64,000 bases of DNA from Chryseosolibacter sp044507775 (GCA_044507775.1 JBIQIY010000010.1:1-64000), one strand, 5' to 3'; positions 53,181 to 61,967 are shown, numbered from the stretch's first letter. The notes: a model not told the origin generated them from the letters alone. Program-made: numbers and translations.

Positions 53181-54473
53181 ATGCATTCATTGGTTGATTT
53201 CTTTTCGTTTTCGGATCCCAACATCCGGTTTGTGGCGATCGGCTCGGTGTTGCTGACGGTGAGTTCGGCGATTGTGGGATCTTTTACTTTCCTGAACAAG
53301 CGATCCCTCGTGGGCGATGCCATCGCGCACGCAGTGCTGCCGGGGATTTGCCTGGGTTTCCTTATGTCGGGGACCAAGAATCCGCTCTTCCTTATTATCG
53401 GGGCTTTTGTGACCGGTTGGCTCTCGCTGGTTGTTGTGGATTTCATCAAGCGGAAAACGCGCCTGAAGGAAGACACCGCCATCGGACTCGTCCTCTCGGT
53501 ATTTTTTGGATTGGGGATCGTGTTGCTGACCGTCATTCAGAAATCCGGGAATGCGGCTCAATCGGGATTAGACCATTTTCTTTTCGGCAAGGCCGCAGCG
53601 CTTGTAGGCGATGACCTGTACACCTTCGCTACCGTTGCGCTCATTTTGCTGGTTGCTGTGTTTCTGCTTTTCAAAGAGTTTGCACTTCTGGCATTCGATA
53701 AGGATTTCGCGAAGGCGATCGGCTTGCCGGTCCGGCGCATCGAGTTGGTACTCACCTCGCTCATTGTGCTGGCGGTGGTTATCGGCATCCAGGCCGTGGG
53801 AGTTGTGTTGATGGCTGCCATCCTCATTACACCTGCGGCGGCCGCCCGGTTCTGGACAGACAGGATCCGGGTGATGTTTTTGCTGGCGAGCATCTTTGGA
53901 GCAATCAGCGGGCTTGCCGGCGCGTATATCTCTTACGTTGCCCCGGCGATGCCCACAGGTCCCTGGATAGTCATCGTCATTTCCGTGCTCGCATTTGTTT
54001 CGTTCTTCCTGGCGCCTCGGCGCGGAGTGTTCAGCCGGGCTTTGAAGCAGAACGCGATTCGCAAGACCATCAACGACGAAAACGTATTGAAGGCTCTTTA
54101 CCAGCTGGGCGAAGAGAGCAAGAACTTCTACCTGCAGCGTTCCGTAGACGAAATTATCCGCCGGAGAAAATTCGAGCGCGAGAACCTCGTGAAAGTTCTC
54201 AAGCGCCTGAGGAATCAGGGTTACCTCGAACAGACAGGAAGCCTTTGGGGATTAACCGAGGTTGGCAAGGACCGGGGTCAACGGGTGGTGAAGATGCACC
54301 GCCTCTGGGAGCTGTATCTGACGACGCATCTGCGCATAGCGCCGGACCACGTGCACGATGACGCCGACACAATCGAGCACTTGCTGACGCCGGAGCTTGA
54401 GGCTGAATTGGAGCGGATCTTGAATTATCCGAAGACCGATCCGCACGCTTCTGAGATACCGTATCGTGAGTGA
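53181..54473 (+). CDS. Metal ABC permease fused to a DtxR/MntR-like regulatory domain
   Basis: Residues 1-275 form a ZnuB/MntC-type permease with about 8 membrane helices, including VGDAIAHAVLPGICLGF and AVGVVLMAAILITPAAAARF. Residues about 295-430 match the winged helix and metal-sensing domain of DtxR: DENVLKALYQLGEESKNFYL and GLTEVGKDRGQRVVKMHRL, then metal-ligand residues in KMHRLWELYL, PDHVHDDADTIEHLL and PKTDPHASEIP. The N-terminal helix-turn-helix part and the metal sites look intact. A membrane-tethered DtxR could sense imported metal at the inner face, or act by other means; the arrangement is the notable feature of this locus. Confidence 0.88.
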   Translation: MHSLVDFFSFSDPNIRFVAIGSVLLTVSSAIVGSFTFLNKRSLVGDAIAHAVLPGICLGFLMSGTKNPLFLIIGAFVTGWLSLVVVDFIKRKTRLKEDTAIGLVLSVFFGLGIVLLTVIQKSGNAAQSGLDHFLFGKAAALVGDDLYTFATVALILLVAVFLLFKEFALLAFDKDFAKAIGLPVRRIELVLTSLIVLAVVIGIQAVGVVLMAAILITPAAAARFWTDRIRVMFLLASIFGAISGLAGAYISYVAPAMPTGPWIVIVISVLAFVSFFLAPRRGVFSRALKQNAIRKTINDENVLKALYQLGEESKNFYLQRSVDEIIRRRKFERENLVKVLKRLRNQGYLEQTGSLWGLTEVGKDRGQRVVKMHRLWELYLTTHLRIAPDHVHDDADTIEHLLTPELEAELERILNYPKTDPHASEIPYRE

Positions 54474-54483
54474 AAATGGGGCT

Positions 54484-54514
54484 TAAGCACAAAGACACTA
54501 GGCACTAAGGCACG
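54484..54514. repeat. CACAAAGACACTAGGCACTAAGGC-type repeat
   Basis: One arm of the GACACGAAGGCAC family, in the spacer after the permease-regulator fusion gene. No inverted partner is nearby. Confidence 0.55.
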
Positions 54515-54605
54515 AAGACTTGTTTAAAAGCTTGACAAATCTTATTCACTTGTTGACTGGTGCTTTTCTTAAAACGAGTGCTGAAACAGAAAGACAAAAG
54601 CAGAT

Positions 54606-55505
54606 ATGAACATGAATGATATATATATAATTGCCACTGCGGCTATCGTTTCGATGAGTTGTGCGTTGCTGGGGTGTTACCTGGTTCTGCGCAAGATGGC
54701 TATGGTGGGAGATGCAATTTCGCATGCGGTATTGCCGGGGATTGTGATCGCCTTTCTGATTTCCGGATCACGCGATTCGGCGACGATGCTGGTGGGCGCC
54801 GGCCTCATCGGGATTCTGACGACGTTCCTGATCGAGTTTCTTCACAAGAAGGCCCGGTTGCAAACCGACGCGTCGATCGGCGTGACGTTCACGTGGCTGT
54901 TTGCGGTAGGCGTAGTACTCATATCCCTCTTTGCGGGAAAAGTTGACCTTGACCAGGACTGCGTCCTATATGGAGAGATTGCGTACGTTCCACTTGATCT
55001 CTGGATCACCGACGGCGGATTGATCATGGGACCGCGAGCGTTGTATGTTGTGTCGACCATCCTGGCTTTGATCGTTATTTTTATCCTGACCGGGTATAAG
55101 GAATTGTTTCTTACAACCTTTGACCCTGCCTATGCAGGCGCCATCGGCATATCGACTACGGTGTGGCATTATCTGGTGATGGGCGCCGTATCGGCGACTA
55201 CTGTGGCATCGTTCGAGCAGGTCGGTGCCATCCTGGTGGTCGCATTGCTCATCGCGCCTGCCGCAACGGCGTATCTTCTGACCGACAACTTCAAATGGAT
55301 GCTGGCCATTGCGTGCGGTGTCGGAGTGTTGTCGTCTGTAACCGGCTATTTCCTCGCCGTCTGGGTGGACAGCTCAATTGCCGGTGCCATCGCCGTTATG
55401 ACCGGAGTGTTCTTTACACTTGCATTGTTCTTCTCCCCTACCCATGGCATTGTGTTTAAACTCACGGCAAAACGGAGCGGCGGTACTGAGGTGGGGGGTA
55501 TTTAA
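54606..55505 (+). CDS. Metal ABC transporter permease, second subunit
   Basis: A 299-residue permease with about eight membrane helices. MVGDAISHAVLPGIVIAF and VGAILVVALLIAPAATAYLL are typical of the zinc/manganese importer permeases (ZnuB/MntC). It lacks the regulatory tail of the first permease. The two permeases would form a heterodimeric channel with the ATPase at 52078. The ATG at 54606 or at 54612 may be the start. Confidence 0.9.
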   Translation: MNMNDIYIIATAAIVSMSCALLGCYLVLRKMAMVGDAISHAVLPGIVIAFLISGSRDSATMLVGAGLIGILTTFLIEFLHKKARLQTDASIGVTFTWLFAVGVVLISLFAGKVDLDQDCVLYGEIAYVPLDLWITDGGLIMGPRALYVVSTILALIVIFILTGYKELFLTTFDPAYAGAIGISTTVWHYLVMGAVSATTVASFEQVGAILVVALLIAPAATAYLLTDNFKWMLAIACGVGVLSSVTGYFLAVWVDSSIAGAIAVMTGVFFTLALFFSPTHGIVFKLTAKRSGGTEVGGI

Positions 55506-55672
55506 CACTAAGACACTAGGGCACGAAGGCACTAAGTCTTTTTAAAATGCACAAGGATCTTGTCTGCACATGTGGCTAGTCGTGATTATCGGCAGGCGCT
55601 GATATTTATGTCTTTAAAATTGCATTCTTCGTGGCTTTGTGTCTTTGTGCCTTTGTGTCGTGGTGCGTAATA
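55506..55672. repeat. Paired CACTAAGACACTAGGGCAC arrays
   Basis: A forward arm begins at the stop codon of the second permease (55506-55538) and a reverse arm (CTTTGTGTCTTTGTGCCTTT type) lies at 55634-55672, just before mnmE. Confidence 0.7.
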
Positions 55673-55691
55673 TTGCAGGGAGAGTATATCG

Positions 55692-57050
55692 ATGTTAAAT
55701 GACACTATTGTTGCGCTTGCCACTGCGCAGGGAATTTCGGCGATCGCTGTGGTCCGGCTGTCGGGTGACGGATGTATTGAACTCGTCGACCGGGTATTTC
55801 GCGGGCGAAAGCTTGCGGATCAGCCCAGCCACACGGTTCACTTCGGCGAGCTGAAGGACGGCGAAAGATCGATCGACGAAGTGTTGGTCACGGTCTTTCG
55901 CGCCCCCACTTCTTTCACAAAAGGGGACAGTGTAGAGATTTCGTGTCACGGGTCGCCGCTGATTGTGAAAGAGATCATCAAAGTCCTGTTGAAGCACGGA
56001 GCGCGGTTGGCGGAGCCTGGAGAGTTTACAAAGCGCGCCTTCCTGAACGGAAGGTTTGATCTCGCACAGGCCGAGGCTGTCGCGGACCTCATCAACGCAG
56101 AGACCGACAACGCCCGACAAGCCGCGCTCAATCAGATGCGCGGAGGATTTTCAAACCAGATCAACCAGTTGCGGGAAGAGCTCATCCACTTTGCATCGCT
56201 CATTGAACTTGAGCTGGATTTCGGGGAGGAAGATGTCGAGTTCGCAAAGCGCGATGACCTGCGCGACCTGATCCTGAAAATACAGGGATATCTGAAGTTA
56301 CTGATGGATTCCTTCGACCAGGGCAACGTCATCAAGAACGGAGTTCCCACCGTGATTGCGGGCAAGCCTAATGCCGGGAAGTCGACACTTTTGAACGCGC
56401 TGCTGAACGAAGAGCGCGCAATCGTCTCCGAAATTCCGGGCACTACGCGCGACGTGATCGAAGATGAGATGGTTCTGGGGGGTGTAAACTTCCGCTTCAT
56501 CGATACGGCCGGGCTACGGGAAACGGAGGACATCATCGAAGCGATGGGCGTCGAACGCACGCGCGAGCGCATGAAGAAGGCGTCGCTGATCATCTACCTG
56601 TTCGACCTTGCAGCTACCAACTTTGAGGAGATCGCCCGCGAGGAGCAGCACCTGAAGGTGGTGGGCGTTCCATACATCAAAGTTGGCAACAAGATCGACC
56701 GTGCTGACAAGGCGCTTGTCGCCAAGCTGGAGGGTGATGAGATGGTCTTTATCTCCGCCGCGAATCACACGAACATCGACGAGTTAAAAGATAAGATCCT
56801 CGCGCGCTTCGATGTCGGGCGCATCCGCACCGGCGATGTGATTGTCACGAACGCGCGACACTATCACAATCTCGGGCAGACTTACGATGCGTTGCAGCGT
56901 GTACTCGAGGGAATGGAAAAGGGCATCACCGGCGACTTCTTAGCGATGGACATTCGGCAGGCGCTGCACTACCTGGGAGAGATTACCGGGACGATAACGA
57001 CTGAGGATTTGTTGGGGAATATTTTTGGAAAGTTTTGTATCGGGAAGTGA
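55692..57050 (+). CDS. mnmE: tRNA modification GTPase MnmE
   Basis: A 452-residue protein: N-terminal tetrahydrofolate-binding domain (VALATAQGISAIAVVRLSG), a helical domain, an inserted G domain with GKPNAGKSTLLN, FIDTAGLRET and NKID, and the C-terminal FGKFCIGK. With MnmG it makes the 5-carboxymethylaminomethyl group on wobble uridines of tRNA. The last 18 bases, coding for FCIGK and the stop, recur at 61932-61949. Its stop is intact. Confidence 0.97.
   Translation: MLNDTIVALATAQGISAIAVVRLSGDGCIELVDRVFRGRKLADQPSHTVHFGELKDGERSIDEVLVTVFRAPTSFTKGDSVEISCHGSPLIVKEIIKVLLKHGARLAEPGEFTKRAFLNGRFDLAQAEAVADLINAETDNARQAALNQMRGGFSNQINQLREELIHFASLIELELDFGEEDVEFAKRDDLRDLILKIQGYLKLLMDSFDQGNVIKNGVPTVIAGKPNAGKSTLLNALLNEERAIVSEIPGTTRDVIEDEMVLGGVNFRFIDTAGLRETEDIIEAMGVERTRERMKKASLIIYLFDLAATNFEEIAREEQHLKVVGVPYIKVGNKIDRADKALVAKLEGDEMVFISAANHTNIDELKDKILARFDVGRIRTGDVIVTNARHYHNLGQTYDALQRVLEGMEKGITGDFLAMDIRQALHYLGEITGTITTEDLLGNIFGKFCIGK
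57033..57050 (+). other. attL-like direct repeat at the mnmE 3' end
   Basis: TTTTGTATCGGGAAGTGA is the last 18 bp of mnmE (FCIGK plus stop). An exact copy is at 61932-61949, and flanking bases differ on both sides. In enterobacteria the last 18 bp of mnmE/trmE is the known target of SGI1-type islands. Confidence 0.75.
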
Positions 57051-57080
57051 CAGCCGGCCGGCCCGAATTCCGGCGCGCTC

Positions 57081-57111
57081 GTGAGACGTGAAACGTGAGA
57101 CGTGAGTGGTG
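57081..57111. repeat. GTGAGACGTGAAACG-type heptamer array
   Basis: About four units of CGTGAGA/CGTGAAA type shortly after mnmE, same family as the arrays at 27301 and 27794. No inverted partner within about 300 bases. Confidence 0.55.
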
Positions 57112-57313
57112 CGGCTTAGCGGTTTCTTTTGGTTTGATGGCCGATGCCATTGGACGAATAACAGAGGTGACGCCCTTAGAATCGACAGTACTGACAAATG
57201 CAGTACAAACATGAATGGATCGCAATGACGGAATAGCCACAGCGTGTAACTTCCAAATTTATAGGCACGAGTTTCATTGCGATTGTTAATCGTGAAAGGA
57301 GCTTTCCGCACTC

Positions 57314-58016
57314 TTACTGCGCGGCAGAAGATCCTTTTTTCTTTAGAGGGAACTCGAAGCCCATCTTAATCACAAGTTTATCTGGGTAGGGCGAACGGTG
57401 AAAAGGGTCATGAAGGTTGTACAACATGTAAAAAGTACCCTTTATACTTTTGATGAAACTGTACTCCTTCTTAATCCCTTTAAGCGGCGTAAACACCCAT
57501 TCTCTTCCGCCTGAGTCTCTTCCTGTAGATGAGAACTTGGTTTGAACGAATGTATTCACGTATCTGTCTCCATGTGGGCGATTATGCTTCGCCACACGGT
57601 GTGCTCCGCATAAATAGAGGACCATAGACGCGACTGTCGTTTAATACACTTGAACCAAAGGCAACCCGTTCGTTCCAGCTAGCGCCAATAGTAAGGCGCT
57701 CGGTGAACCGATACCCGAGATGGGGATTGACATCAGCCATAATCGCATCGCCAAGAAAAAGCTGTAAACCAAGTCCTGGCACTAAGCGTTCAATCAAAGG
57801 AGCATCATGCAACACATTTCGATGTCGTGCAGCGAGATCTTCCTGGTTTTCAAAACTCCCATATTTCTTGCGGTATTTGGATAGCGTTTCCATTGCCTGT
57901 GCCAGTTCGCCTTCTTTCTCTGCAAAATGATTGACGGTCTGCTCCTCCACTTTACTGAGAACATTACGATGATTATTTCGATATTCGAGCGTAGCTATTT
58001 GTGGGAAGCTTACACA
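57314..58016 (-). pseudogene. Frameshifted, 5'-truncated outer-membrane protein gene
   Basis: Two overlapping frames read as one protein. The upstream frame (58016 to about 57610) holds a coiled-coil part (HRNVLSKVEEQTVNHFAEKE) and the start of a barrel (GLQLFLGDAIMADVNPHLGY). After a shift near 57610-57622 the other frame supplies the rest (VNTFVQTKF, FTPLKGIKKEYSFIKSIKG, LVIKMGFEFPLKKK). The order matches a class of Bacteroidota beta-barrel proteins that end in an FEFP-type strand. The 5' end is missing where IS21-like repeats begin. A sequencing error could mimic the frameshift, but the truncation is real. Confidence 0.65.
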
Positions 58017-58035
58017 TCAAATCCAATAGCCCTGG

Positions 58036-58170
58036 GGGTGGGTCAGATAATTACCGAAATCGTGACCCGGGTGGGTCAAATGATTACCGAAATACCTGGG
58101 TCAAATCAATTCCGAAATAGGTGGGTCAAATGATTGGTGAAAGGGTGGGTCAGATATTGGCGAAATAGTC
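58036..58170. repeat. Five degenerate GGGTCAAATNATTNCCGAAATA repeats
   Basis: Five units of about 22-25 bases share GGGTCA and CCGAAAT blocks with small spacers. Multiple repeated sequences at the ends are typical of IS21-family elements. No istA or istB gene is present, so this is a single end left behind. Confidence 0.6.
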
Positions 58171-58235
58171 ACCTTCAACAAATCGTCACTGACGGAAGCT
58201 AAATCCAACTTTTTTCGACAATTCCTTTCGAAACC

Positions 58236-58703
58236 TCAAAGATGCAAGTTAAAGGTTCGCCCATCAAAGCACTTAACCGTGACTGAACGTTTTTGAACTT
58301 GAATATCCGTTATGGTATCCGAAAACATATGGCTTGAGTGGAACACACAATTATTGATCAAAATACTAAGCATCATTTTTTCTGTAAAAACAAAGATAAA
58401 TTCTTCCGATATTTTATAATTAATGATCTGGTGAAACGTCCTCACTGTAAGGTTTATCTTTCCGGTTTCGGTCGAAAAAATATACAATCGATCATCCAAG
58501 GCAAGAAGTAAGAGTCTCGAACTCCTCAGTTCTTCTAATAAGAAAGCTAATGAGTCACTGTTCGAATCAATAAAAAAAACAGTCCCTACGATGTCGAGTT
58601 TGTAATAGTAATTAGGAACACGGCATTGAATTAGTTTTTGACCATCGGACACAGCCTGATACTCAGATGCACTTATTCCTACTAGCGTATATCCTTGTTC
58701 CAT
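58236..58703 (-). CDS. Hypothetical protein of the island
   Basis: A 155-residue protein, mostly beta-strand by pattern, with no signal peptide. It starts MEQGYTLVGISASEYQAV. I do not recognise it. Small beta-rich proteins beside Rhs tips are often immunity proteins, so it could be an orphan one, but that is inference from context only. Confidence 0.55.
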   Translation of the reverse strand: MEQGYTLVGISASEYQAVSDGQKLIQCRVPNYYYKLDIVGTVFFIDSNSDSLAFLLEELRSSRLLLLALDDRLYIFSTETGKINLTVRTFHQIINYKISEEFIFVFTEKMMLSILINNCVFHSSHMFSDTITDIQVQKRSVTVKCFDGRTFNLHL

Positions 58704-58731
58704 GGGGGTTGATATTCGTCATTCCCATCGC

Positions 58732-59550
58732 TCATTGACAATCGTATTCAAATGTATGGGTCGTATGAACCTTGTCATCACTGCCCGACATTTCAGTTTT
58801 CAGAGTAACGCCATTTTCATTCAGCGTGTACCGTTCCGCATTAATCAGGGCATTTTCACCGTAATTGGCAATCTTGATAAGCTGGTTGTTGCTGTTATAC
58901 GTGAATTCACCTCGCCCGGTGACTTTCCCACTGGCATCCTTCCGGAGATCAAAAATCTTGAGGCCGTTCGCATTATAGGTGTATTCCGAAGTAGCATCGA
59001 AAGAATAAAGTTTATCATCACGGGTTGCTTTGACCAATAAGCCGTTTTCGTATTCATTGGAATAAGTCAAATAGTTCATGAGCTCGTTGCTTTCACTGAA
59101 GTTCTTATACTCGATGATATTCCCCTGGTCATCAAAGCTTGACTCCTGACGTGTGTTCGTCTGGTCGTAAAGCGTTTCCAGCTTTTTCCGCTCCACCTTC
59201 TGAAACTTCAACTTTCCACCTGCCCAATACCCGATGGTAACCTCGGTTTCCAGAACCTTGTTCGCATCAAATACCCGGCGCCGAGTTACGTTGCCGCGGT
59301 CATCGTACAGATAAGTAGTATAGTTAATCAAAGCATCTCCAGGTTGATCATAGTAGAAAACAGTATCAGACCCAAAGCCGGTTACATGAAACATCGTTGG
59401 AGAGCTTGTTCTTGTTGATTGCCTGTTCACTTTCTTAAGTGTGCAAGAGCCATCAACCACGGGTTCAGGATCAGTGGAATCACACGTCATCAAAACGAGA
59501 GATATCAATCCGATCTTTACAACCTGCAAATAAACACTTGTATGATTCAT
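58732..59550 (-). CDS. Lipoprotein with YD-like repeats
   Basis: A 272-residue lipoprotein: hydrophobic leader (VVKIGLISLVLMTC) with the lipobox Cys near 23. The mature part is repeated beta strands such as YTTYLYDDRGNVTRRRVFD, SSFDDQGNIIEYKNF and YTYNANGLKIFDLRKDASGK, like those of Rhs/YD proteins or the DUF4595 type. No toxin domain follows. It ends 28 bases before the next gene. Confidence 0.65.
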   Translation of the reverse strand: MNHTSVYLQVVKIGLISLVLMTCDSTDPEPVVDGSCTLKKVNRQSTRTSSPTMFHVTGFGSDTVFYYDQPGDALINYTTYLYDDRGNVTRRRVFDANKVLETEVTIGYWAGGKLKFQKVERKKLETLYDQTNTRQESSFDDQGNIIEYKNFSESNELMNYLTYSNEYENGLLVKATRDDKLYSFDATSEYTYNANGLKIFDLRKDASGKVTGRGEFTYNSNNQLIKIANYGENALINAERYTLNENGVTLKTEMSGSDDKVHTTHTFEYDCQ

Positions 59551-59834
59551 AGCCTCAAAATGGTCATTTCCGTATTACTGCCCCTATTGTAAATCTAAAG
59601 TAAATTTGAGTGACTCATCCCGCCGCCAAGTGTTTTAGGGCATCCGACAGCTATTGGAGCTCAGGTATTTACAATGACTTTCAAACGTAGGATTGTTTCA
59701 ATCATGTCTAATATTACATTACATAAAAGCAAACCTGCATTCACCAAGTACCGTTCGGGATAAGCCAGCTATCGAGATTGGTTCATCTCATTGTCTTTAA
59801 CCCAAAACAAAACATCGTTCAATACGCGTTTAAT

Positions 59835-60305
59835 TCAAAGCCTCTTGTCCTCTACCACAATCCACTGAGGATTCCATTGTGAACTTAGTAGATCAATCAA
59901 TGCTTGTTGATTTTCCTCATTCTCGTAAAATTCATGTTGCTCGCCCTCAAATGGAATGTCGATTACACAATTATTCGTAAAATATCTAGGTTCCGAACTT
60001 CCCAGTGAAACACTTAGCCCAGCAGTTTCTTCATCGTTCGGTGCTCCGTTCCAAACACTAAAGGTGTAAGACATTTCTGGAAAAACATCATCATCACCTC
60101 GTTTTGTGAACAGTCGCTTAACATCGTCGTACGAAAATTCAACTTTTCGTTCTAATGCCTGTTTCCTACTGCCGCCTTTTTCAAACCATGCTCCGAATAA
60201 AATAGGATTGTGTACTGTAAGCTTTATTAAAAATTCAAGCGATTGTTTGGTGCACTCCTTTAATGTCTGAGGTCTTGCATACCAATGTGCTCCGATCGTT
60301 CTCAT
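59835..60305 (-). CDS. Imm52-like immunity protein
   Basis: A 156-residue protein starting MRTIGAHWYARPQTLKEC. The GAHWYARPQ opening, GAWFEKGGSRKQALERKV, YTFSVWNGAPNDEE and the NNCVIDIPF block match the layout of Imm52 immunity proteins of polymorphic toxin systems, which typically accompany Tox-REase-5 nuclease toxins. A TTG at 60320 is an alternative start. It lies 16 bases after the end of a broken Rhs toxin tip in the same direction, the usual toxin-immunity order. Confidence 0.75.
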   Translation of the reverse strand: MRTIGAHWYARPQTLKECTKQSLEFLIKLTVHNPILFGAWFEKGGSRKQALERKVEFSYDDVKRLFTKRGDDDVFPEMSYTFSVWNGAPNDEETAGLSVSLGSSEPRYFTNNCVIDIPFEGEQHEFYENEENQQALIDLLSSQWNPQWIVVEDKRL

Positions 60306-60321
60306 GCTTCGTGCTTCCAAA

Positions 60322-60734
60322 TTACTGCCGCGGTGTATATGTTAGTTTTATTTCACTTATGTTATTTTTCTTAAATAACCTTTCCGTCGCGTCTCGAACA
60401 GATTGATTTTCAAAGTGCCACTCGATAGGATTACCACCTGCTGCTCTAATCTGACGCCTTGCTTGTTTCACAAGATCATTGGTCCCCTCAAACCAATCAT
60501 GGAATTCTCCAGTCCTGTTATTGACAAAATTAACATAACCTGATTTTCCCTCTCCTTCCCGTTAAATCCGTACCTGTAGACCCCATCCGCAAAATCCCTC
60601 GCCGGCATCGCCGATCCAAAAGCATAATAATCACCCGCGCTCACAACCGTCGCCCACGTGCTGTCTGGCGTCATCCAAATATTGTCAGTGACGACAGATA
60701 ACACGTTACCAAGATGGTTCGACAACTCGTACGT
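60322..60734 (-). pseudogene. Rhs core end with Tox-REase-5-like tail, broken
   Basis: Read on the minus strand, TYELSNHLGNVLSVVTD, DYYAFGSAMPARDFADG and YRYGFNGKERENQ are the closing blocks of an Rhs core. A frameshift just after YGFNGKEREN then leads to VNFVNNRTGEFHDWFEGTND and QARRQIRAAGGNPIEWHFEN, ending KLTYTPRQ, which resembles the C-terminal part of a REase-5 toxin. The rest of the Rhs protein is absent upstream (a stop lies at about 60765), and the catalytic part of the nuclease seems missing, so the toxin is inactive. The frameshift could also be a sequencing error. Confidence 0.7.
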
Positions 60735-61373
60735 CTTACAACTTCGAAGAAGAAAACTGAACGACTAGTGTACTTGATATATACTTTGAGAGTTGCGAAC
60801 GAATCTGAAGGAGGGAGATTTTACCTATCAAACAATCCAGCGCTTCCAGTCCTTATATATCTATATCAAAACCAAAAACTCCGTTTTCCTTTTGTGATGT
60901 CTTGGGGGGCGATTCGTATCCGAAGATAAAAGAATTCACAGATCACGTGCAACACAAAGTTATTTTTTTTTAAAGATCACTACTGTTTGACAAGGAGATC
61001 CTTTGATTCCAACGAATGAATCAATTTTTTACGCCCAAGATAAAACTGAGGTTTTGATTAGTGCAGTGAATTAAATAACAAACGAAGACCTGCGGTAACA
61101 CCCCTAAGGGTGTCCGGATTTCAAGTGTCATTTTCCAACTCCCAAGATGCGCACATTTTCTACTCCTTTCCGCCCGCTGCCAGCTTTTTCTCAACCTCAG
61201 CAAGCTACCCTTCGCTTTTTCACTGGAACAGTTGTCTTTTAGCAAGAACCGCCCGATCTGTTGGATGCTGCAACCTTGAAGGTGAAGTTTTCATAACTCG
61301 TTTGATCTGATGCACACGTAGTGGTTGTGAATTAAGGAATTGGGAATGCTACATATGGAGACATTTCCGGAAA
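60735..61373. other. Region without recognisable genes
   Basis: About 640 bases with no convincing gene on either strand; short frames here lack family resemblance. One small hairpin (ACACCC-CTAA-GGGTGT near 61096-61115) is visible. Confidence 0.6.
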
Positions 61374-61514
61374 GAAATTGCCCTCGACTGCGGGTTCAAT
61401 TCAATTGGTCGGTTTAATGCAGCTTTTCAAAAAATAAATCACTGCAGACCGCGCGACTTTAAGAAAAGTATGGGCACCTTGTTTGAAGACCTGCGTGACT
61501 CGATCTACCTTTAG
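61374..61514 (+). pseudogene. Remnant of an AraC-family DNA-binding domain
   Basis: 46 codons read EIALDCGFNSIGRFNAAF then QKINHCRPRDFKKSMGT, which is the second helix-turn-helix of an AraC/XylS regulator, followed by a short tail and a stop. The first half of the domain and the sensory part are gone. It lies on the plus strand, opposite the toxin genes. Confidence 0.7.
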
Positions 61515-61931
61515 AATTCTATGCCGGCGGAAAAGTAGTTGTCGGTGGGACCATAGCCACTAAAATTCCGACCGACAACGGTAAATGGTACTAATTGTTT
61601 GTCATCAACTATTGCCTCGCTGGCTAAACTTTTTTGATCATCTACTCAAGTATTGATCGTAACTAAAAAGCTTTAATGCTGAAATTTACCGGTTACAAAA
61701 ATGCGTTGATGAAAAAGCGAAAGCTGCGCCTCCGCCCACTCGCACCGAATTAAGTTGTACGGTGACCATTAACCTTGACGATCTACTCGACTTTATCTAC
61801 CTTTGTTTAAGTAACAACACCTAAAAAAGCTCTTTCGGGATGTTTAGTTTTTTCTAGTGATGATTAGATGAATTCTGTTGCTTATCTGTTGCGCGACCCA
61901 CCTAACGTATTGACATTCCGTTTTGAGCACA
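61515..61931. other. Region without recognisable genes
   Basis: About 420 bases with stops in all useful frames. A GTTGTCGG/CCGACAAC inverted repeat near 61538-61588 is the only structure seen. Confidence 0.55.
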
Positions 61932-61949
61932 TTTTGTATCGGGAAGTGA
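61932..61949 (+). other. attR-like direct repeat
   Basis: Exact copy of the last 18 bp of mnmE, with unrelated flanks. It would be the right end of the island inserted at mnmE. Confidence 0.75.
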
Positions 61950-61967
61950 GGGCAGGTCTGAACTCGC

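Larger units (their letters stand above)
57033..61949. mobile_element. Probable decayed genomic island at the mnmE 3' end
   Basis: The 4.9 kb between the two 18-bp direct repeats is visibly A+T-richer than the preceding DNA. It contains a broken outer-membrane-protein gene, IS21-like terminal repeats, two hypothetical genes, an Rhs toxin tip with an Imm52-like gene and an AraC remnant. No integrase, excisionase or conjugation gene is seen, so it would depend on another element or be a remnant. Confidence 0.6.

Noticed and set aside
58036..58170. Possible CRISPR array
   Set aside because: Repeats vary and spacers are only a few bases; no cas genes.
60714..60929. 71-codon plus-strand frame
   Set aside because: Overlaps the Rhs fragment on the other strand and resembles nothing.
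61021..61245. 74-codon minus-strand frame
   Set aside because: No ribosome-binding site, no recognisable motif, in a debris region.
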